Below, one piece after another: positions 33,363 to 42,745 of a stretch of 64,000 nucleotides of DNA. The stretch covers positions 372,001 to 436,000 of the forward strand of contig NZ_JRLF01000015.1 of the NCBI RefSeq assembly GCF_001404985.1. Direction: 5' to 3'. The stretch comes from Flavobacterium aquidurense (GTDB taxonomy: Bacteria > Bacteroidota > Bacteroidia > Flavobacteriales > Flavobacteriaceae). The translations under genes and the position numbers were made by a program. Under the pieces are notes generated by a model, which did no database searches, was not told the DNA's origin, and saw only the letters and a program-made list of their open reading frames with translations. Position 1 is the first letter of the stretch; each line of letters starts with the position of its first letter.

Positions 33363-34319
33363 ATGCATATAACCCTGGTAAGTCTCGATAATTTAGGCAT
33401 GAATGCCTATATTGCCGCAACTCTTGAAAAACAAGGACATGTTGTACATCATATTAATTTTAGAGATTATAAGTACAAATACCCTTCTGTATTTCACAAA
33501 GCCTATAATTTTATTTTAAAAGCTTTTTTTAAAACAAATTTAAAGCACCAGCATCACGGGAAAGAAATAATAAAGGAATTACAAAAAAACACTCAAATTC
33601 AGGATGTAATCCTTACCATCAAAGGTGATTTTATTGATCCTAAAAGCATATTAGAATTTAGAAAATATGCTAAAAAAACAATCGGTTTTTTTAATGATAA
33701 TATCTATCGCTGCCCTAACATAAAACGAGTTATTCCTTCTTTTGATGAAGTGTATTCATTTGAGAAAGAAGATTGTGAAAAATTTGATCTTAAATTTGCT
33801 CCCAATTGGATCTACACCAATAATAATGAAATCACAGACAAAAGCAATTTTGAGTATTATGTTTTTACTATTGGTTCAATCGATAATAGATTGCCAATCC
33901 TGGAACGAATAGCGGAAGAATTAAAATCGAAACAAATCAATTTTAAGTTTATTACGTATTCAAAAAAACATAAACCTAGGGATGGTGCCATAACTTACAT
34001 CAATAAGTTTATACCATTATCAGAAGTAGATCAATATATAAGCCGCTCAAAAGTTTTGTTAGACATTAACAGAGCCGGGCAGATTGGCTTGACTTTTAGG
34101 GTTTTTGAAAGTTTAGGCTTAGAAAAAAAGCTTATTACAACAAACTCAGATATTAAAAATTATGACTTTTACAATCCTAATAATATTTTAATAATCGACG
34201 AAAAAAATCCTGTTATTCCTGCAGATTTTTTCCAAAACGACTACGAAAAAATACCGGATTCTATTTTTAACAAATACACTTTAGAAGGCTGGGTCGACAA
34301 TGTTATATTCAAAAAATAA
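33363..34319 (+). CDS. CgeB-like glycosyltransferase
   Basis: This 318-residue protein resembles the CgeB/GT1-like group: an N-terminal domain with a nucleotide-fold opening (MHITLVSLDNLGMNAY), a central KKTIGFFNDNIYRCP and YSFEKEDCEKF, and a C-terminal segment with SKVLLDINRAGQIGLTFRVFESLG, which replaces the donor-site helix. Such proteins occur in polysaccharide and LPS core clusters. It follows the GT4 gene by 98 nt on the same strand and ends at a terminator. Confidence 0.75.
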   Translation: MHITLVSLDNLGMNAYIAATLEKQGHVVHHINFRDYKYKYPSVFHKAYNFILKAFFKTNLKHQHHGKEIIKELQKNTQIQDVILTIKGDFIDPKSILEFRKYAKKTIGFFNDNIYRCPNIKRVIPSFDEVYSFEKEDCEKFDLKFAPNWIYTNNNEITDKSNFEYYVFTIGSIDNRLPILERIAEELKSKQINFKFITYSKKHKPRDGAITYINKFIPLSEVDQYISRSKVLLDINRAGQIGLTFRVFESLGLEKKLITTNSDIKNYDFYNPNNILIIDEKNPVIPADFFQNDYEKIPDSIFNKYTLEGWVDNVIFKK

Positions 34320-34346
34320 CCTTTAGAAAAAGCCATAAAAAATCAA

Positions 34347-34395
34347 AATCTTCAAAAAAATCAATAAATAATCTGATTTTTTTGAAGATTTTTTT
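34347..34395 (+). terminator. Terminator after the glycan genes
   Basis: AATCTTCAAAAAAATCA and TGATTTTTTTGAAGATT are perfect 17-nt arms followed by T residues. The spacer from here to 34608 shows nothing else I can name. Confidence 0.8.
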
Positions 34396-34608
34396 CATAA
34401 TAACATCAACTTAATAAAATCAATACCCTGATTACGAGGTGTTTACAATTTTATGATTTTCTTAATGAAATTTTCACGATAAGAAATATAAATTTTACAA
34501 TATTATTCTTTCAATTGTAATACATCATTCAGTATGTTTGCAAAAAAATAAATACCACCTGCTTACTTTACAAACACTGTACTTTGGTGCTATTCAATAT
34601 TGTATTCA

Positions 34609-35796
34609 ATGAATTTCACCATTAGTGTATTTTTACTTCCTATATTAGTTGTTCTAATTGTATCTGTTTTGCTTGTAAACAAAATTGTAAAAACAGATTT
34701 AACTGAGATTCGTTATCCGGAAATTGACGGATTAAGAGGTTATTTAGCATTTTTTGTTTTTCTGCATCATAGTTATATCTGGCAGGTATTTTTAAAAACT
34801 GAAAACTGGGAGGATCCAAAGTCTAATTTATTCAATCAATTTGGCGAAACAACGGTTGTATTCTTTTTTATCATAACAGCTTTTTTATTTATTTCTAAAT
34901 TAATCCATAATAAAACAGGAGAAATTGATTGGTCAGATTATCTTAAATCCAGATTTTTCAGGCTTTTCCCAATGTACATATTCTCTGTAATTATTATTTT
35001 TATTTTAGTTGCCTGTTTAACTCAATTTACAATACGCGTACCTTTTATTGAAAACTTAAAAAGTGTATTCTCCTGGATATTCTTTAACGTAAGCAAGAAC
35101 AACTCAAACTTAAACGGATTAGAAGATACTTTTATTCTAAATTCCGGAATAACCTGGACATTACCTTATGAATGGACTTTTTATTTTTTATTACCACTTA
35201 TAGCATTATGGTTTAAGATAAAAGTAAACTTAAAAGCAGTATTAGGTTTTACGGCTGCAGCGGCAGTAATCATGATTATAAACAAATCCTCTTTAAGACA
35301 TTTCATGCCATTTGTGGGCGGTATTGTTGTTGCATTCTTAATTAATACCAAAAAATTTGAGACTTTGAAGCAAAAAAAGTATACTGTTTTAGCCATCGTT
35401 TTATTGGCTCTTTCTGTATATTTCTTTAATGGCGGAAGAAAACCAATTCAGATTATTATATCGTCGATTGTATTCTTGATTATTGCATCAGGAAACAACT
35501 TTTTTGGTATTTTATCAAGCGCATTTTCACGCAAATTTGGACAAATAACCTATAGTTTATATTTGCTACACGGTATTTTACTATTCATTATATTCTATTT
35601 TGTCATTGGTTTTGAACGAGCAAAAATGTTAACCAATGTTGAGTTTTGGCTGATAATTACAGCATCAATTTTTCCTCTTATACTAATTTGCCAACTTACT
35701 TTCAAGTATATCGAATTGCCATTAATGGCACTTTCGAAGAAAGATAAAGTCAATAAAATTATAGCAATTAATTATTCTGCTAAGTCAGGAAAATAA
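34609..35796 (+). CDS. Acyltransferase 3 (OafA-like) membrane protein
   Basis: The ATG at 34609 (MNFTISVFLLP) is preferred over a TTG three codons upstream. This 395-residue protein has about ten membrane helices and the AT3 signature IDGLRGYLAFFVFLHHSYIW, with the conserved arginine and His pair, then a second R-rich block DYLKSRFFRLFPMY. AT3 enzymes acylate surface sugars at the inner membrane. Its place after the glycosyltransferases suggests O-acetylation or similar decoration of the same glycan. Confidence 0.9.
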   Translation: MNFTISVFLLPILVVLIVSVLLVNKIVKTDLTEIRYPEIDGLRGYLAFFVFLHHSYIWQVFLKTENWEDPKSNLFNQFGETTVVFFFIITAFLFISKLIHNKTGEIDWSDYLKSRFFRLFPMYIFSVIIIFILVACLTQFTIRVPFIENLKSVFSWIFFNVSKNNSNLNGLEDTFILNSGITWTLPYEWTFYFLLPLIALWFKIKVNLKAVLGFTAAAAVIMIINKSSLRHFMPFVGGIVVAFLINTKKFETLKQKKYTVLAIVLLALSVYFFNGGRKPIQIIISSIVFLIIASGNNFFGILSSAFSRKFGQITYSLYLLHGILLFIIFYFVIGFERAKMLTNVEFWLIITASIFPLILICQLTFKYIELPLMALSKKDKVNKIIAINYSAKSGK

Positions 35797-35864
35797 TTCA
35801 TCATCTTTTATTTATACCTTTGCATCTTAATTTAGCATGCAAAAACAAGTATATAATTTACAGA

Positions 35865-36425
35865 ATGAACGAAGAAATAATAAAAGCATACGAGGTAATC
35901 AAAGAGGGCGGAATCATTCTTTATCCTACTGATACTGTTTGGGGAATTGGCTGTGACGCTACAAATCCTGAAGCTGTAGCCAAAATATACAAACTTAAGC
36001 AGCGCGCAGAAACGCAAAGTATGATTGTATTGATGAATGGGGAGAAAATGATGTATAATGTGTTTAAAAACATCCCTGAAGTAGCCTGGCAAATTTTAGA
36101 TTTATCCGAAAAACCAACAACTTTAATCCTCGATGAACCCAGAAATGTGGCGCCAAATATTATTGCTGCAGACAATTCATTGGGAATTCGCGTGGTAAAG
36201 GAGCCATTTTGTTTTAAATTATTAGAGCGAATGAAAAAACCTTTAGTTTCTACATCTGCAAATATTTCGGGACAGCCTACTCCTATTGCTTTTAAAGATA
36301 TTAATCCTGAAATCGTTAAAGGAGTTGATTACGTGGTTAATCTGTATCACGATAAAGTAGCTGGAAAACCATCAACTATTATAAAATTGACAAAAGATTC
36401 ACAGGTAAAAGTGATTCGAAAGTAG
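35865..36425 (+). CDS. tsaC: Threonylcarbamoyl-AMP synthase (Sua5/YrdC family)
   Basis: The ATG at 35865 (MNEEIIKAYEV) is chosen over an upstream in-frame start 45 nt away. The 186-residue protein has GGIILYPTDTVWGIGCDA, KRPLVSTSAN-like KPLVSTSANISGQP and KPSTIIKL, all typical of the YrdC fold. The enzyme makes threonylcarbamoyl-AMP from threonine, bicarbonate and ATP for the t6A37 modification of ANN-decoding tRNAs. Confidence 0.93.
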   Translation: MNEEIIKAYEVIKEGGIILYPTDTVWGIGCDATNPEAVAKIYKLKQRAETQSMIVLMNGEKMMYNVFKNIPEVAWQILDLSEKPTTLILDEPRNVAPNIIAADNSLGIRVVKEPFCFKLLERMKKPLVSTSANISGQPTPIAFKDINPEIVKGVDYVVNLYHDKVAGKPSTIIKLTKDSQVKVIRK

Positions 36426-36488
36426 TTTAGATTGCAGATTTTAGATTATAGATTATTTAAAATCTGCAAAAAAAACTTAATAAATTAG

Positions 36489-36504
36489 TCCCGAAGCTTC
36501 GGGA
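36489..36504. repeat. Perfect 16-bp palindrome
   Basis: TCCCGAAGCTTCGGGA is self-complementary over all 16 bases. Just before it, GCAGATTTTA and TAAAATCTGC form another inverted repeat (36434-36477). They fill the short convergent gap between tsaC and the cysteine desulfurase. Neither is followed by a good T-run. Confidence 0.7.
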
Positions 36505-36520
36505 TATCAATCTAGAAACT

Positions 36521-37645
36521 TTAAATAGCTTTCAAACTTTCGATCAGCCAATCAATATCTTCTTTTGTATTGTAATGACTGAATGAGATTCGAAGATTTG
36601 GCAGTTTTAAATCTGTTTCAGAGAGCATTTCTTTTAAAACGTGAGAAGGTTTGATACTTCCGGATTGACAAGCACTTCCTCTTGAAACAGCAATTCCTTT
36701 CATATCCAGACTAAACAAAAGCATCGAAGTTTTATCTGCAGAAAAAGGTAAAATGATGTTGATAATATTATAAAAATCATCTTTTTTTCCATTGATCCTA
36801 AAGCCTGGAAAATGGTTTTCTAACTGCTCAATCAGATACATTTTTAACTCAGATATATAAGTTCTTTCATGATCTAAATTCTCATAAGAAAGCGATAAAG
36901 CCTTTGCCATTCCCGCAATTTGATGTACTGCTTCTGTCCCTGCACGAAGTCCTTTTTCTTGCTCTCCTCCAAAAATAAGAGGCTGTAAACCTGAATTTTT
37001 TCGAATAAAAACAAACCCAACTCCTTTTGGGCCATGAAATTTATGAGCACTTGCCACTATAAAATCAACCGGAATTTTTTGCAAATCAATCTCTGTTTTA
37101 CCCACAGATTGTACCGTATCTGAATGAAATAAAACATTGTATTGCTTGCAAATCACACCAACCCTATCCAGATCCAGGATAGTTCCTGTTTCATTGTTTA
37201 CATGCATTAAACTTACAATAGTCTTTTTTTCCTGAGCCAATAAATTCGACAGATGCGTTAAATCAATACTTCCGTCCGGATTTATATTGACATAATCTAC
37301 CTGAATATTATACTCCGCTTCTAATACTAATACAGTATGTAAAACGGCATGATGTTCAATTTTAGAGGTAATTATACGTTCTATTTTAAGGTCTTCGACT
37401 GCGGAACGCAGAATCCAATTATCCGCTTCAGTTCCACCTGAAGTAAAAATAATTTCTTGTGCAGAACAATTTAAATGTTTGGCAATACTTTTTCTGGAAA
37501 GCTCTAAAATAGTCTTTCCGTTTCTTCCAAAACTGTGAGTAGAAGAGGGATTACCAAAATCTTCTGCCATAACTTTAGTCATTTCCTGAATTACTTCAGG
37601 ACGCATAGCAGTTGTAGAGGCGTTATCGAGGTATACTTTTTTCAT
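36521..37645 (-). CDS. Cysteine desulfurase (NifS/IscS-like)
   Basis: The ATG at 37645 (MKKVYLDNASTT) begins directly at the conserved N-terminus. The 374-residue PLP enzyme has FTSGGTEADNW, ITSKIEHHAV, VNNETGTI, the PLP lysine in SAHKFHGPKGVGF and the active-site cysteine in SRGSACQSGSIKPSHVL. It takes sulfur from cysteine for Fe-S clusters or tRNA thiolation. There is no iscU or other Fe-S gene beside it, so it is probably a stand-alone NifS-type paralogue. Confidence 0.94.
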   Translation of the reverse strand: MKKVYLDNASTTAMRPEVIQEMTKVMAEDFGNPSSTHSFGRNGKTILELSRKSIAKHLNCSAQEIIFTSGGTEADNWILRSAVEDLKIERIITSKIEHHAVLHTVLVLEAEYNIQVDYVNINPDGSIDLTHLSNLLAQEKKTIVSLMHVNNETGTILDLDRVGVICKQYNVLFHSDTVQSVGKTEIDLQKIPVDFIVASAHKFHGPKGVGFVFIRKNSGLQPLIFGGEQEKGLRAGTEAVHQIAGMAKALSLSYENLDHERTYISELKMYLIEQLENHFPGFRINGKKDDFYNIINIILPFSADKTSMLLFSLDMKGIAVSRGSACQSGSIKPSHVLKEMLSETDLKLPNLRISFSHYNTKEDIDWLIESLKAI

Positions 37646-37732
37646 TGTTGCAAAGTTATGAAATATCAATTGTCTAATCTTAAATATCATTTGCGAATTT
37701 TTTCACTATTTTTGACGTCAAATAAAATTACG

Positions 37733-38722
37733 ATGAAAAAATATGCAAGCCTTCTATTGTTCGCGCTACTACTAAACGGGTGCGATGACGGTGATTTAAA
37801 GGTAGACACAATTGATTTTGATGATACGAGCATTGTGTCTCAAAGCTGTGATCCGCTAACCAATAATCTAATATACAGACTAAAATCTCAGGAATCTTTG
37901 CTGATTCAATTACCCAACGATAAAATCATCAATGATCCTACACCCACGAATACACCATTGATCTATGACATTGACAATACAACTTATCGTGTTGTATACA
38001 GGGCTTATGATGGTACTGTTGCTACAGCAAATATTTGTGGTGCAATACCGCCAACATCTCCAAAAGTAACAGAAGAATGGCAGGCAACTGCAGGACAGAT
38101 TGTGATAATAACTTCACAACAATTTACTACTGCAGATGACGGTAGCACTAAAATCACTGGATATGCACATAATATCTCTTTTAAAAACATCACTTTTTTA
38201 AAACCTTCAGGACCACAAGTTGAGGAAGAATTTAGTTTTGGTATTTTTAATACAACAGTTACTCCGGTAGTCGTAAGTTTTAGCGATGAAAATGCAGATT
38301 ACTGTCCGGATACAAAGAAAATTTACAACGATAATACGGTATCTTCTTTAGTTCTTGAAAACTTAGCCGATGGTTTAATTGTAAATGAAGCTACTCCTAC
38401 AGGTAAACCAAGAACTAGTTTAATCAATGCAAATGGTGCAAATAAACTTTATTACAGAACTTATAGCGGTGCTTTGCCGGCAGATACAAAAAGTTATTTT
38501 TGTATAGAAAAAACACCAACAACACCTGCAATATTAGATACCTGGTTTGGTCAGGACGGACAAATAAATGTAAGTGGCATAATTGAAGTTACGACGACAA
38601 ACGACCTTAAAGTTTTCAGACATAAAGTGGTGCTTAGAAATGCAACCCTTCAAAAAGGAAACAGTACTTTTAAACTTGCAACTACATTTTCATTAGGAAC
38701 GGTAACTACAATAGCACCATAA
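37733..38722 (+). CDS. Lipoprotein with two internal repeats
   Basis: The ATG at 37733 (MKKYASLLLFALLLNGC) gives a clear lipoprotein signal with lipobox LNGC. The far longer upstream frame runs through the divergent gene and is not real. The 329-residue product contains two related domains of about 140 residues. Shared landmarks are a Cys near the start, a D-G-I/L-I-N-x-x-T-P-T segment, Y-R-x-Y-x-G, an I-C/F-C-I region, W-x-x-x-x-G-Q-I and a C-terminal F-x-L/F-G. I do not recognise the family. It is probably an envelope-anchored structural or binding protein. Confidence 0.8.
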   Translation: MKKYASLLLFALLLNGCDDGDLKVDTIDFDDTSIVSQSCDPLTNNLIYRLKSQESLLIQLPNDKIINDPTPTNTPLIYDIDNTTYRVVYRAYDGTVATANICGAIPPTSPKVTEEWQATAGQIVIITSQQFTTADDGSTKITGYAHNISFKNITFLKPSGPQVEEEFSFGIFNTTVTPVVVSFSDENADYCPDTKKIYNDNTVSSLVLENLADGLIVNEATPTGKPRTSLINANGANKLYYRTYSGALPADTKSYFCIEKTPTTPAILDTWFGQDGQINVSGIIEVTTTNDLKVFRHKVVLRNATLQKGNSTFKLATTFSLGTVTTIAP

Positions 38723-38776
38723 TATTTTAAAGTTTACAATTTATTTCCACTTGTAAGGAGAGGAATTTATTCTTAC

Positions 38777-38841
38777 AAAAAACGTCCGTTTTTCGAGCTG
38801 ATTTTAATGTGAAATCAGAAAGAAAAACGGACGTTTTTTTA
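38777..38841. terminator. Bidirectional terminator
   Basis: AAAAAACGTCCGTTTTTC and its complement form an 18-bp outer stem, and GCTGATTT/AAATCAG-like bases form an inner stem. A-run and T-run flank it between the convergent lipoprotein and Smr genes. Confidence 0.88.
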
Positions 38842-38878
38842 TGCTTTAAAACAGACAAATCAAGCCTTAAAAAATATT

Positions 38879-39430
38879 TTATTTATTGTTTTGCCTAAAA
38901 TAAACTTCGGTGGCACCTAACCCATATTTTTGATAATTGGCATCCTGAAAATCTATTCCGTCATAACGGCCTAATAAAAAATCAAGTTCAGCTTTTAGAA
39001 TTCCTTCACCAACACCATGAATAAAAACAATTTTTGGAATCCTGTTTCTGATCGCGAATTCAATGTGTCTTTTTGCTGTTTCAGTCTGCAAAGTCAGGAT
39101 ATCATAATTTGACATTCCGCGTTTATTAGGAACCAGTTTTTCAATGTGCAAGTCAAATTCCGGAGCTGCTATTTCGCGTTTATCCTTCTTTTCCTTGACA
39201 AAACTTCTGGGTTTTGGCTCCGTTTTCTCTTTTGTAACTTCATCTAAATCAATTCTTTTAATAGAATTCATTAAATTACTGGAATCCTGTATTTTAATCA
39301 ATTCATTGACAAAAAATGTCATCGTAAATCCATCTTCAGTTTCGATCAAAACTTCCTTATCTTTCACAGAAACTACTGTTCCGTTTATGGCTTCGTCCAG
39401 GACTGAAACCTTATCTCCTTTAGTCAACAT
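38879..39430 (-). CDS. Smr/MutS2-type C-terminal domain protein
   Basis: The ATG at 39430 (MLTKGDKVSVL) is preferred over one 14 codons upstream within the preceding gene. The 183-residue protein has an N-terminal SH3-like beta domain (KGDKV, GTVVSV, about 1-55), a charged linker and a C-terminal Smr domain (about 95-183) with FDLHIEKL and IPKIVFIHGVGEGILK. Smr domains bind or nick nucleic acids, often branched DNA or mRNA. The overlapping upstream gene suggests an operon. Confidence 0.88.
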   Translation of the reverse strand: MLTKGDKVSVLDEAINGTVVSVKDKEVLIETEDGFTMTFFVNELIKIQDSSNLMNSIKRIDLDEVTKEKTEPKPRSFVKEKKDKREIAAPEFDLHIEKLVPNKRGMSNYDILTLQTETAKRHIEFAIRNRIPKIVFIHGVGEGILKAELDFLLGRYDGIDFQDANYQKYGLGATEVYFRQNNK

Positions 39431-39605
39431 CTTGTTCTTCTTTTTCTTGATTTTTACTTGGTGTTTTTGCACTCAGCTGCATCATTCCATACATGAAAAC
39501 TGCAATTGCAATTACCATGATATAGATATTTTTTTCTGCTGAAACCTGCTCATATAACGCAACCGAAATCGCAAGAATCATTATTAAAATTTTAAAAGCT
39601 TTCAT
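39420..39605 (-). CDS. Small two-helix membrane protein
   Basis: This 61-residue protein has two hydrophobic helices (about residues 4-20 and 27-45) and a charged tail (KNQEKEEQDVD). It overlaps the Smr gene by 11 nt, which suggests translational coupling. The family is not recognised; its stable position next to Smr is the main support. Confidence 0.65.
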   Translation of the reverse strand: MKAFKILIMILAISVALYEQVSAEKNIYIMVIAIAVFMYGMMQLSAKTPSKNQEKEEQDVD

Positions 39606-39994
39606 ATTTAAATAGATCAGGATTCAAAAGTATGAAACTTTAAAATAGTAGTTCTACTCTCTTGAAATCATAACACGTTTTTTTTTATTCCTTTAAATAA
39701 AAATGAATTTCTAAAATTCAGAAAAACACAGCAATTTACCTGTCTCAAAAAAACTTAAAAAGATGAAATTCAAAAGTCTGCATTTATACTTTTTCATTCT
39801 TACTTTTTATACCATTTTTTTATAATGCTAAAATTTTAAATTCTGAATTAAAATTTATATACTTTCAATACTAAAATTATTTACGATTACAGTACAAATA
39901 AAAAAACCTATTCAAAATCCTGTTCCCTAAAAATATCCTTATTGATATTGGGAACAAAATTTAAAACAGGTTTGCAATCTTTTTTTTGTAGGAA
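39606..39994. other. Gene-free spacer, AT-rich
   Basis: No credible frame longer than a few dozen codons is present. The only structure seen is the terminator at 39903-39985. The rest is AT-rich sequence without recognisable repeats. Confidence 0.6.
39903..39985 (-). terminator. Complex terminator after the DUF1003 gene
   Basis: On the minus strand nested stems TGTTCCC/GGGAACA and AAACCTGTT/AATAGGTTT (imperfect) are followed by seven T residues. Confidence 0.6.
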
Positions 39995-40696
39995 TTATTT
40001 TTTAATCTGATTTAGAATATCATTCATCATTTCGATTTGAACTTTCTGGATTTCGATTAATTCTTGTTGCTGATGCATAATCAAATGATCAATTTTATCA
40101 TGGATCATTCTAATTTCCAATTCGGATTTCAGGTTAATCATATAATCTTTTTTAGCACGGTTTCGATCTTTTTCTTCCTGACGGTTTTGGCTCATCATAA
40201 TGACCGGAGCCTGCAATGCGGCAATACAGGACAAAATCAAATTCAGCAAAATAAACGGATAGGGATCAAAACCTTTATTGACCAGAATATAAACATTGGC
40301 ACCAATCCAGACGATGATAAAAAGTAAAAAGGAAATAATAAAAGTCCAGCTTCCGCCAAAGTCCGCAACTTTATCGGCTATTTTTTGACCAAAGCTTCTT
40401 TTCTCTTCTTCATCTTCAACAATACTTACTATCGACTTATCTTCTTTAAGTGAAGTTATCACACTTTTTTCAAGATCTGAAAGTGTTCCTATTTCTGTAG
40501 ACAAATAGTTCGAAATGTATTTTTGACGGTATTCGTTTAGCTCTTTTACCGCAATACAATCACTATCATTAAAAGTGGGATAATCTTTAATGATAAGCCC
40601 TAAAATAGGATCATGAATAGATTTTCCCCAAATTTTCTCACTTTCAGGAAAAGAAAGATTAGAGATCGTACTTTTAAAAGTCGAATTATTTTTCAT
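39995..40696 (-). CDS. DUF1003 family membrane protein
   Basis: The ATG at 40696 (MKNNSTFKSTIS) is preferred over one ten codons upstream. The 233-residue protein has a soluble N-terminal half and then the DUF1003 core: ADFGGSWTFIISFLLFIIVWI, then FDPYPFILLNLILSCIAALQAPVIMMSQNRQ (two helices). A coiled-coil-like C-terminus rich in H, Q and E follows. Function is unknown. Confidence 0.9.
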   Translation of the reverse strand: MKNNSTFKSTISNLSFPESEKIWGKSIHDPILGLIIKDYPTFNDSDCIAVKELNEYRQKYISNYLSTEIGTLSDLEKSVITSLKEDKSIVSIVEDEEEKRSFGQKIADKVADFGGSWTFIISFLLFIIVWIGANVYILVNKGFDPYPFILLNLILSCIAALQAPVIMMSQNRQEEKDRNRAKKDYMINLKSELEIRMIHDKIDHLIMHQQQELIEIQKVQIEMMNDILNQIKK

Positions 40697-40885
40697 TTTA
40701 TAATTTTTACCGGCTAATTTACGCATTTAACTTCTTAAGAATCTTATAAAATATATTGTCTTATATTTCTTTTATTTATCACAAATACAATTCTCACAAC
40801 AAAATTTCTTTAGAGAAATCATATCCTTATTTACAAAAAACGCATTACTTTTAACGTTTTAAATTATCCACTCAATTTTACAATT

Positions 40886-41677
40886 GTGACAAAAGAAATT
40901 ATCATACAAAATATAAAAGCTTTAAAAAGCCATTCAAATATAAACTACGGGATAAAAACCAAAACAGAAGATTTTACCGAGAAGCTTTTCTATACTCTTT
41001 TTGATTCGAATGCAGATTTAGACCACAGTATAAATGAGCTTGAAATATGCTTTAAAGAAATTGCCGTTTTAGCCTGTAAAAAACCAGAGAATTTATGCGA
41101 ATCGATCTGGGACAGATTTCTGGAAAAATTACCCGGTGTCCTGGAAAAATTAAATAAGGATGCAGCGTATATTTTAGAAAATGATCCTGCATCAAATAGT
41201 ATCGATGAAGTTTATTTGGGTTATCCCGGTTTTTATGCCATTGCAATTTACAGACTGAGTCACGAATTATATCATCTTGATTTATTATTGTTTTCTAGAT
41301 TGATGAGTGAATATGCACATAGAATTACCGGAACAGATATTCATGCCGGTGCTGATATCGCTTCTCCGTTTTTTATTGATCATGCAACCGGAATTGTTAT
41401 TGGAGAAACGACCGTAATAAAAAAACATGTAAAAATTTATCAGGGAGTTACTCTGGGCGCTTTAAGTGTAAGTAAGGAAATGAAAAACGCCAAAAGACAT
41501 CCTACTGTAGAAGCTAATGTTTGTATTTATGCGAATGCCACAATTTTAGGCGGTGAAACTATTATTGGAAAAAACAGTATTGTGGGAGGAAATGCCTGGA
41601 TCACGAAATCAATCCCTGAAAATTCTATTGTAACCAACACAACTACAACTGAAGTTAAAATAAAAGAACTAAAATGA
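40886..41677 (+). CDS. cysE: Serine O-acetyltransferase
   Basis: CysE makes O-acetylserine from serine and acetyl-CoA. No ATG is available before the conserved N-terminal domain, so GTG 40886 (MTKEIIIQNIK) is used. The 263-residue protein has the helical N-domain and a left-handed beta-helix with IHAGADIASPFFIDHATGIVIGETT and YQGVTLGALS. The usual KRHPT block is present. The stop codon overlaps the cysM start as ATGA, so the two steps of cysteine synthesis are translationally coupled. Confidence 0.94.
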   Translation: MTKEIIIQNIKALKSHSNINYGIKTKTEDFTEKLFYTLFDSNADLDHSINELEICFKEIAVLACKKPENLCESIWDRFLEKLPGVLEKLNKDAAYILENDPASNSIDEVYLGYPGFYAIAIYRLSHELYHLDLLLFSRLMSEYAHRITGTDIHAGADIASPFFIDHATGIVIGETTVIKKHVKIYQGVTLGALSVSKEMKNAKRHPTVEANVCIYANATILGGETIIGKNSIVGGNAWITKSIPENSIVTNTTTTEVKIKELK

Positions 41678-42561
41678 ATACACAGAAATTGCTTAACCTA
41701 ATTGGGAATACTCCTTTGATGGAAACTGTCAATCTGGTTAAAAATAAAAATGTAAAACTTTTACTGAAATTAGAAGGAAATAATCCCGGCGGAAGTGTAA
41801 AAGACAGAGCTGCTTATAATATGATTGCTGCTGCTCTTGAAAGAGGCGATATTAAAAAAGGCGATAAACTAATTGAAGCCACAAGCGGCAACACGGGAAT
41901 CGCACTGGCGATGATCGCACAACTATTTCAAATTGAGATCGAATTGATCCTACCGGAAGATTCTACAAAAGAAAGAACTCAAACAATGCGTGCTTATGGC
42001 GCTACAGTGATTTTAACACCTGCTAGCGAAGGAATTATTGGTTCAAGGGACTACGCCGACAAAAAAGTAGCAAAAGGCGGTTATATAATGCTAAATCAAT
42101 TTGCAAACGATGATAACTGGAAAGCACACTATAAAACCACAGGTCCTGAAATCTGGAATGATACTGATGGCACTGTAACTCATTTTGTTTCGGCAATGGG
42201 AACAACAGGAACTATCATAGGAACTTCGACTTATTTAAAAGAAAAAAATCCGGCAATTCAAATTATTGGTGCACAACCAAGCGACGGATCCCAAATTCCC
42301 GGAATCCGCAAATGGCCTCAGGAATACTTGCCTAAAATATTTGATGCCTCAAAAGTTGACTCTGTTATAGATGTGAGCGAAGAAGAAGCACGTCTAATGA
42401 CCAAACGCTTAGCACTTGAAGAAGGTGTTTTTGCAGGAATGAGCAGCGGAGGTTCTGTTGCTGTTGCCCTGAAAATTGCCGAAAAATTAGAATCAGGCGT
42501 AATTGTTGCCGTTATCTGCGATCGCGGCGATCGTTATTTGTCCTCTGATTTATTTGATTAA
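41674..42561 (+). CDS. cysM: Cysteine synthase B (O-acetylserine sulfhydrylase)
   Basis: This 295-residue PLP enzyme converts O-acetylserine and sulfide (or thiosulfate) to cysteine. It has the PLP lysine in NNPGGSVKDRAAYNM, the substrate loop EATSGNTGIALAM and the phosphate-binding GTTGTIIGTS. GMSSGGSVAVAL near the C-terminus is also conserved. Its length and the IPGIRKWPQEYLP segment favour the CysM type over CysK. It overlaps cysE by 4 nt. Confidence 0.95.
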   Translation: MNTQKLLNLIGNTPLMETVNLVKNKNVKLLLKLEGNNPGGSVKDRAAYNMIAAALERGDIKKGDKLIEATSGNTGIALAMIAQLFQIEIELILPEDSTKERTQTMRAYGATVILTPASEGIIGSRDYADKKVAKGGYIMLNQFANDDNWKAHYKTTGPEIWNDTDGTVTHFVSAMGTTGTIIGTSTYLKEKNPAIQIIGAQPSDGSQIPGIRKWPQEYLPKIFDASKVDSVIDVSEEEARLMTKRLALEEGVFAGMSSGGSVAVALKIAEKLESGVIVAVICDRGDRYLSSDLFD

Positions 42562-42565
42562 AGAA

Positions 42566-42720
42566 AGGTTCAAAGGCGCAAAGATTCATAGGGACAAAGT
42601 TTTTATAAACTAATTAATCTTTGCGCTTTTCAACCTTTGAATCTTAGATTCTTCAAAAATCTTCGGATATAAAATAGACGCACTCCTGTGCTGCTCTACA
42701 AAAAACCTTTGAACCTTTCC
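42566..42720. repeat. Intergenic CTTTG-word repeat region
   Basis: The spacer is built of degenerate words. GGTTCAAAGGCGCAAAGATT near its left end and AATCTTTGCGCTTTTCAACC further on are inverted copies with three mismatches. Further copies read CCTTTGAATCTT, CCTTTGAACCTTT and CACTTTGAACCTC. Similar words recur at 53935-53990 and 57600-57680. Confidence 0.6.
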
Positions 42721-42745
42721 CACTTTGAACCTCAAAAGAAAAAAA

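Noticed and set aside
36434..36477. Inverted repeat GCAGATTTTA/TAAAATCTGC as a terminator for tsaC.
   Set aside because: The hairpin is followed by A residues on the plus strand and by no T-run on the minus strand.
37535..37732. N-terminal extension of the duplicated lipoprotein.
   Set aside because: It is antisense to the cysteine desulfurase gene, has no conserved sequence, and would bury a clear lipoprotein signal that begins at 37733.
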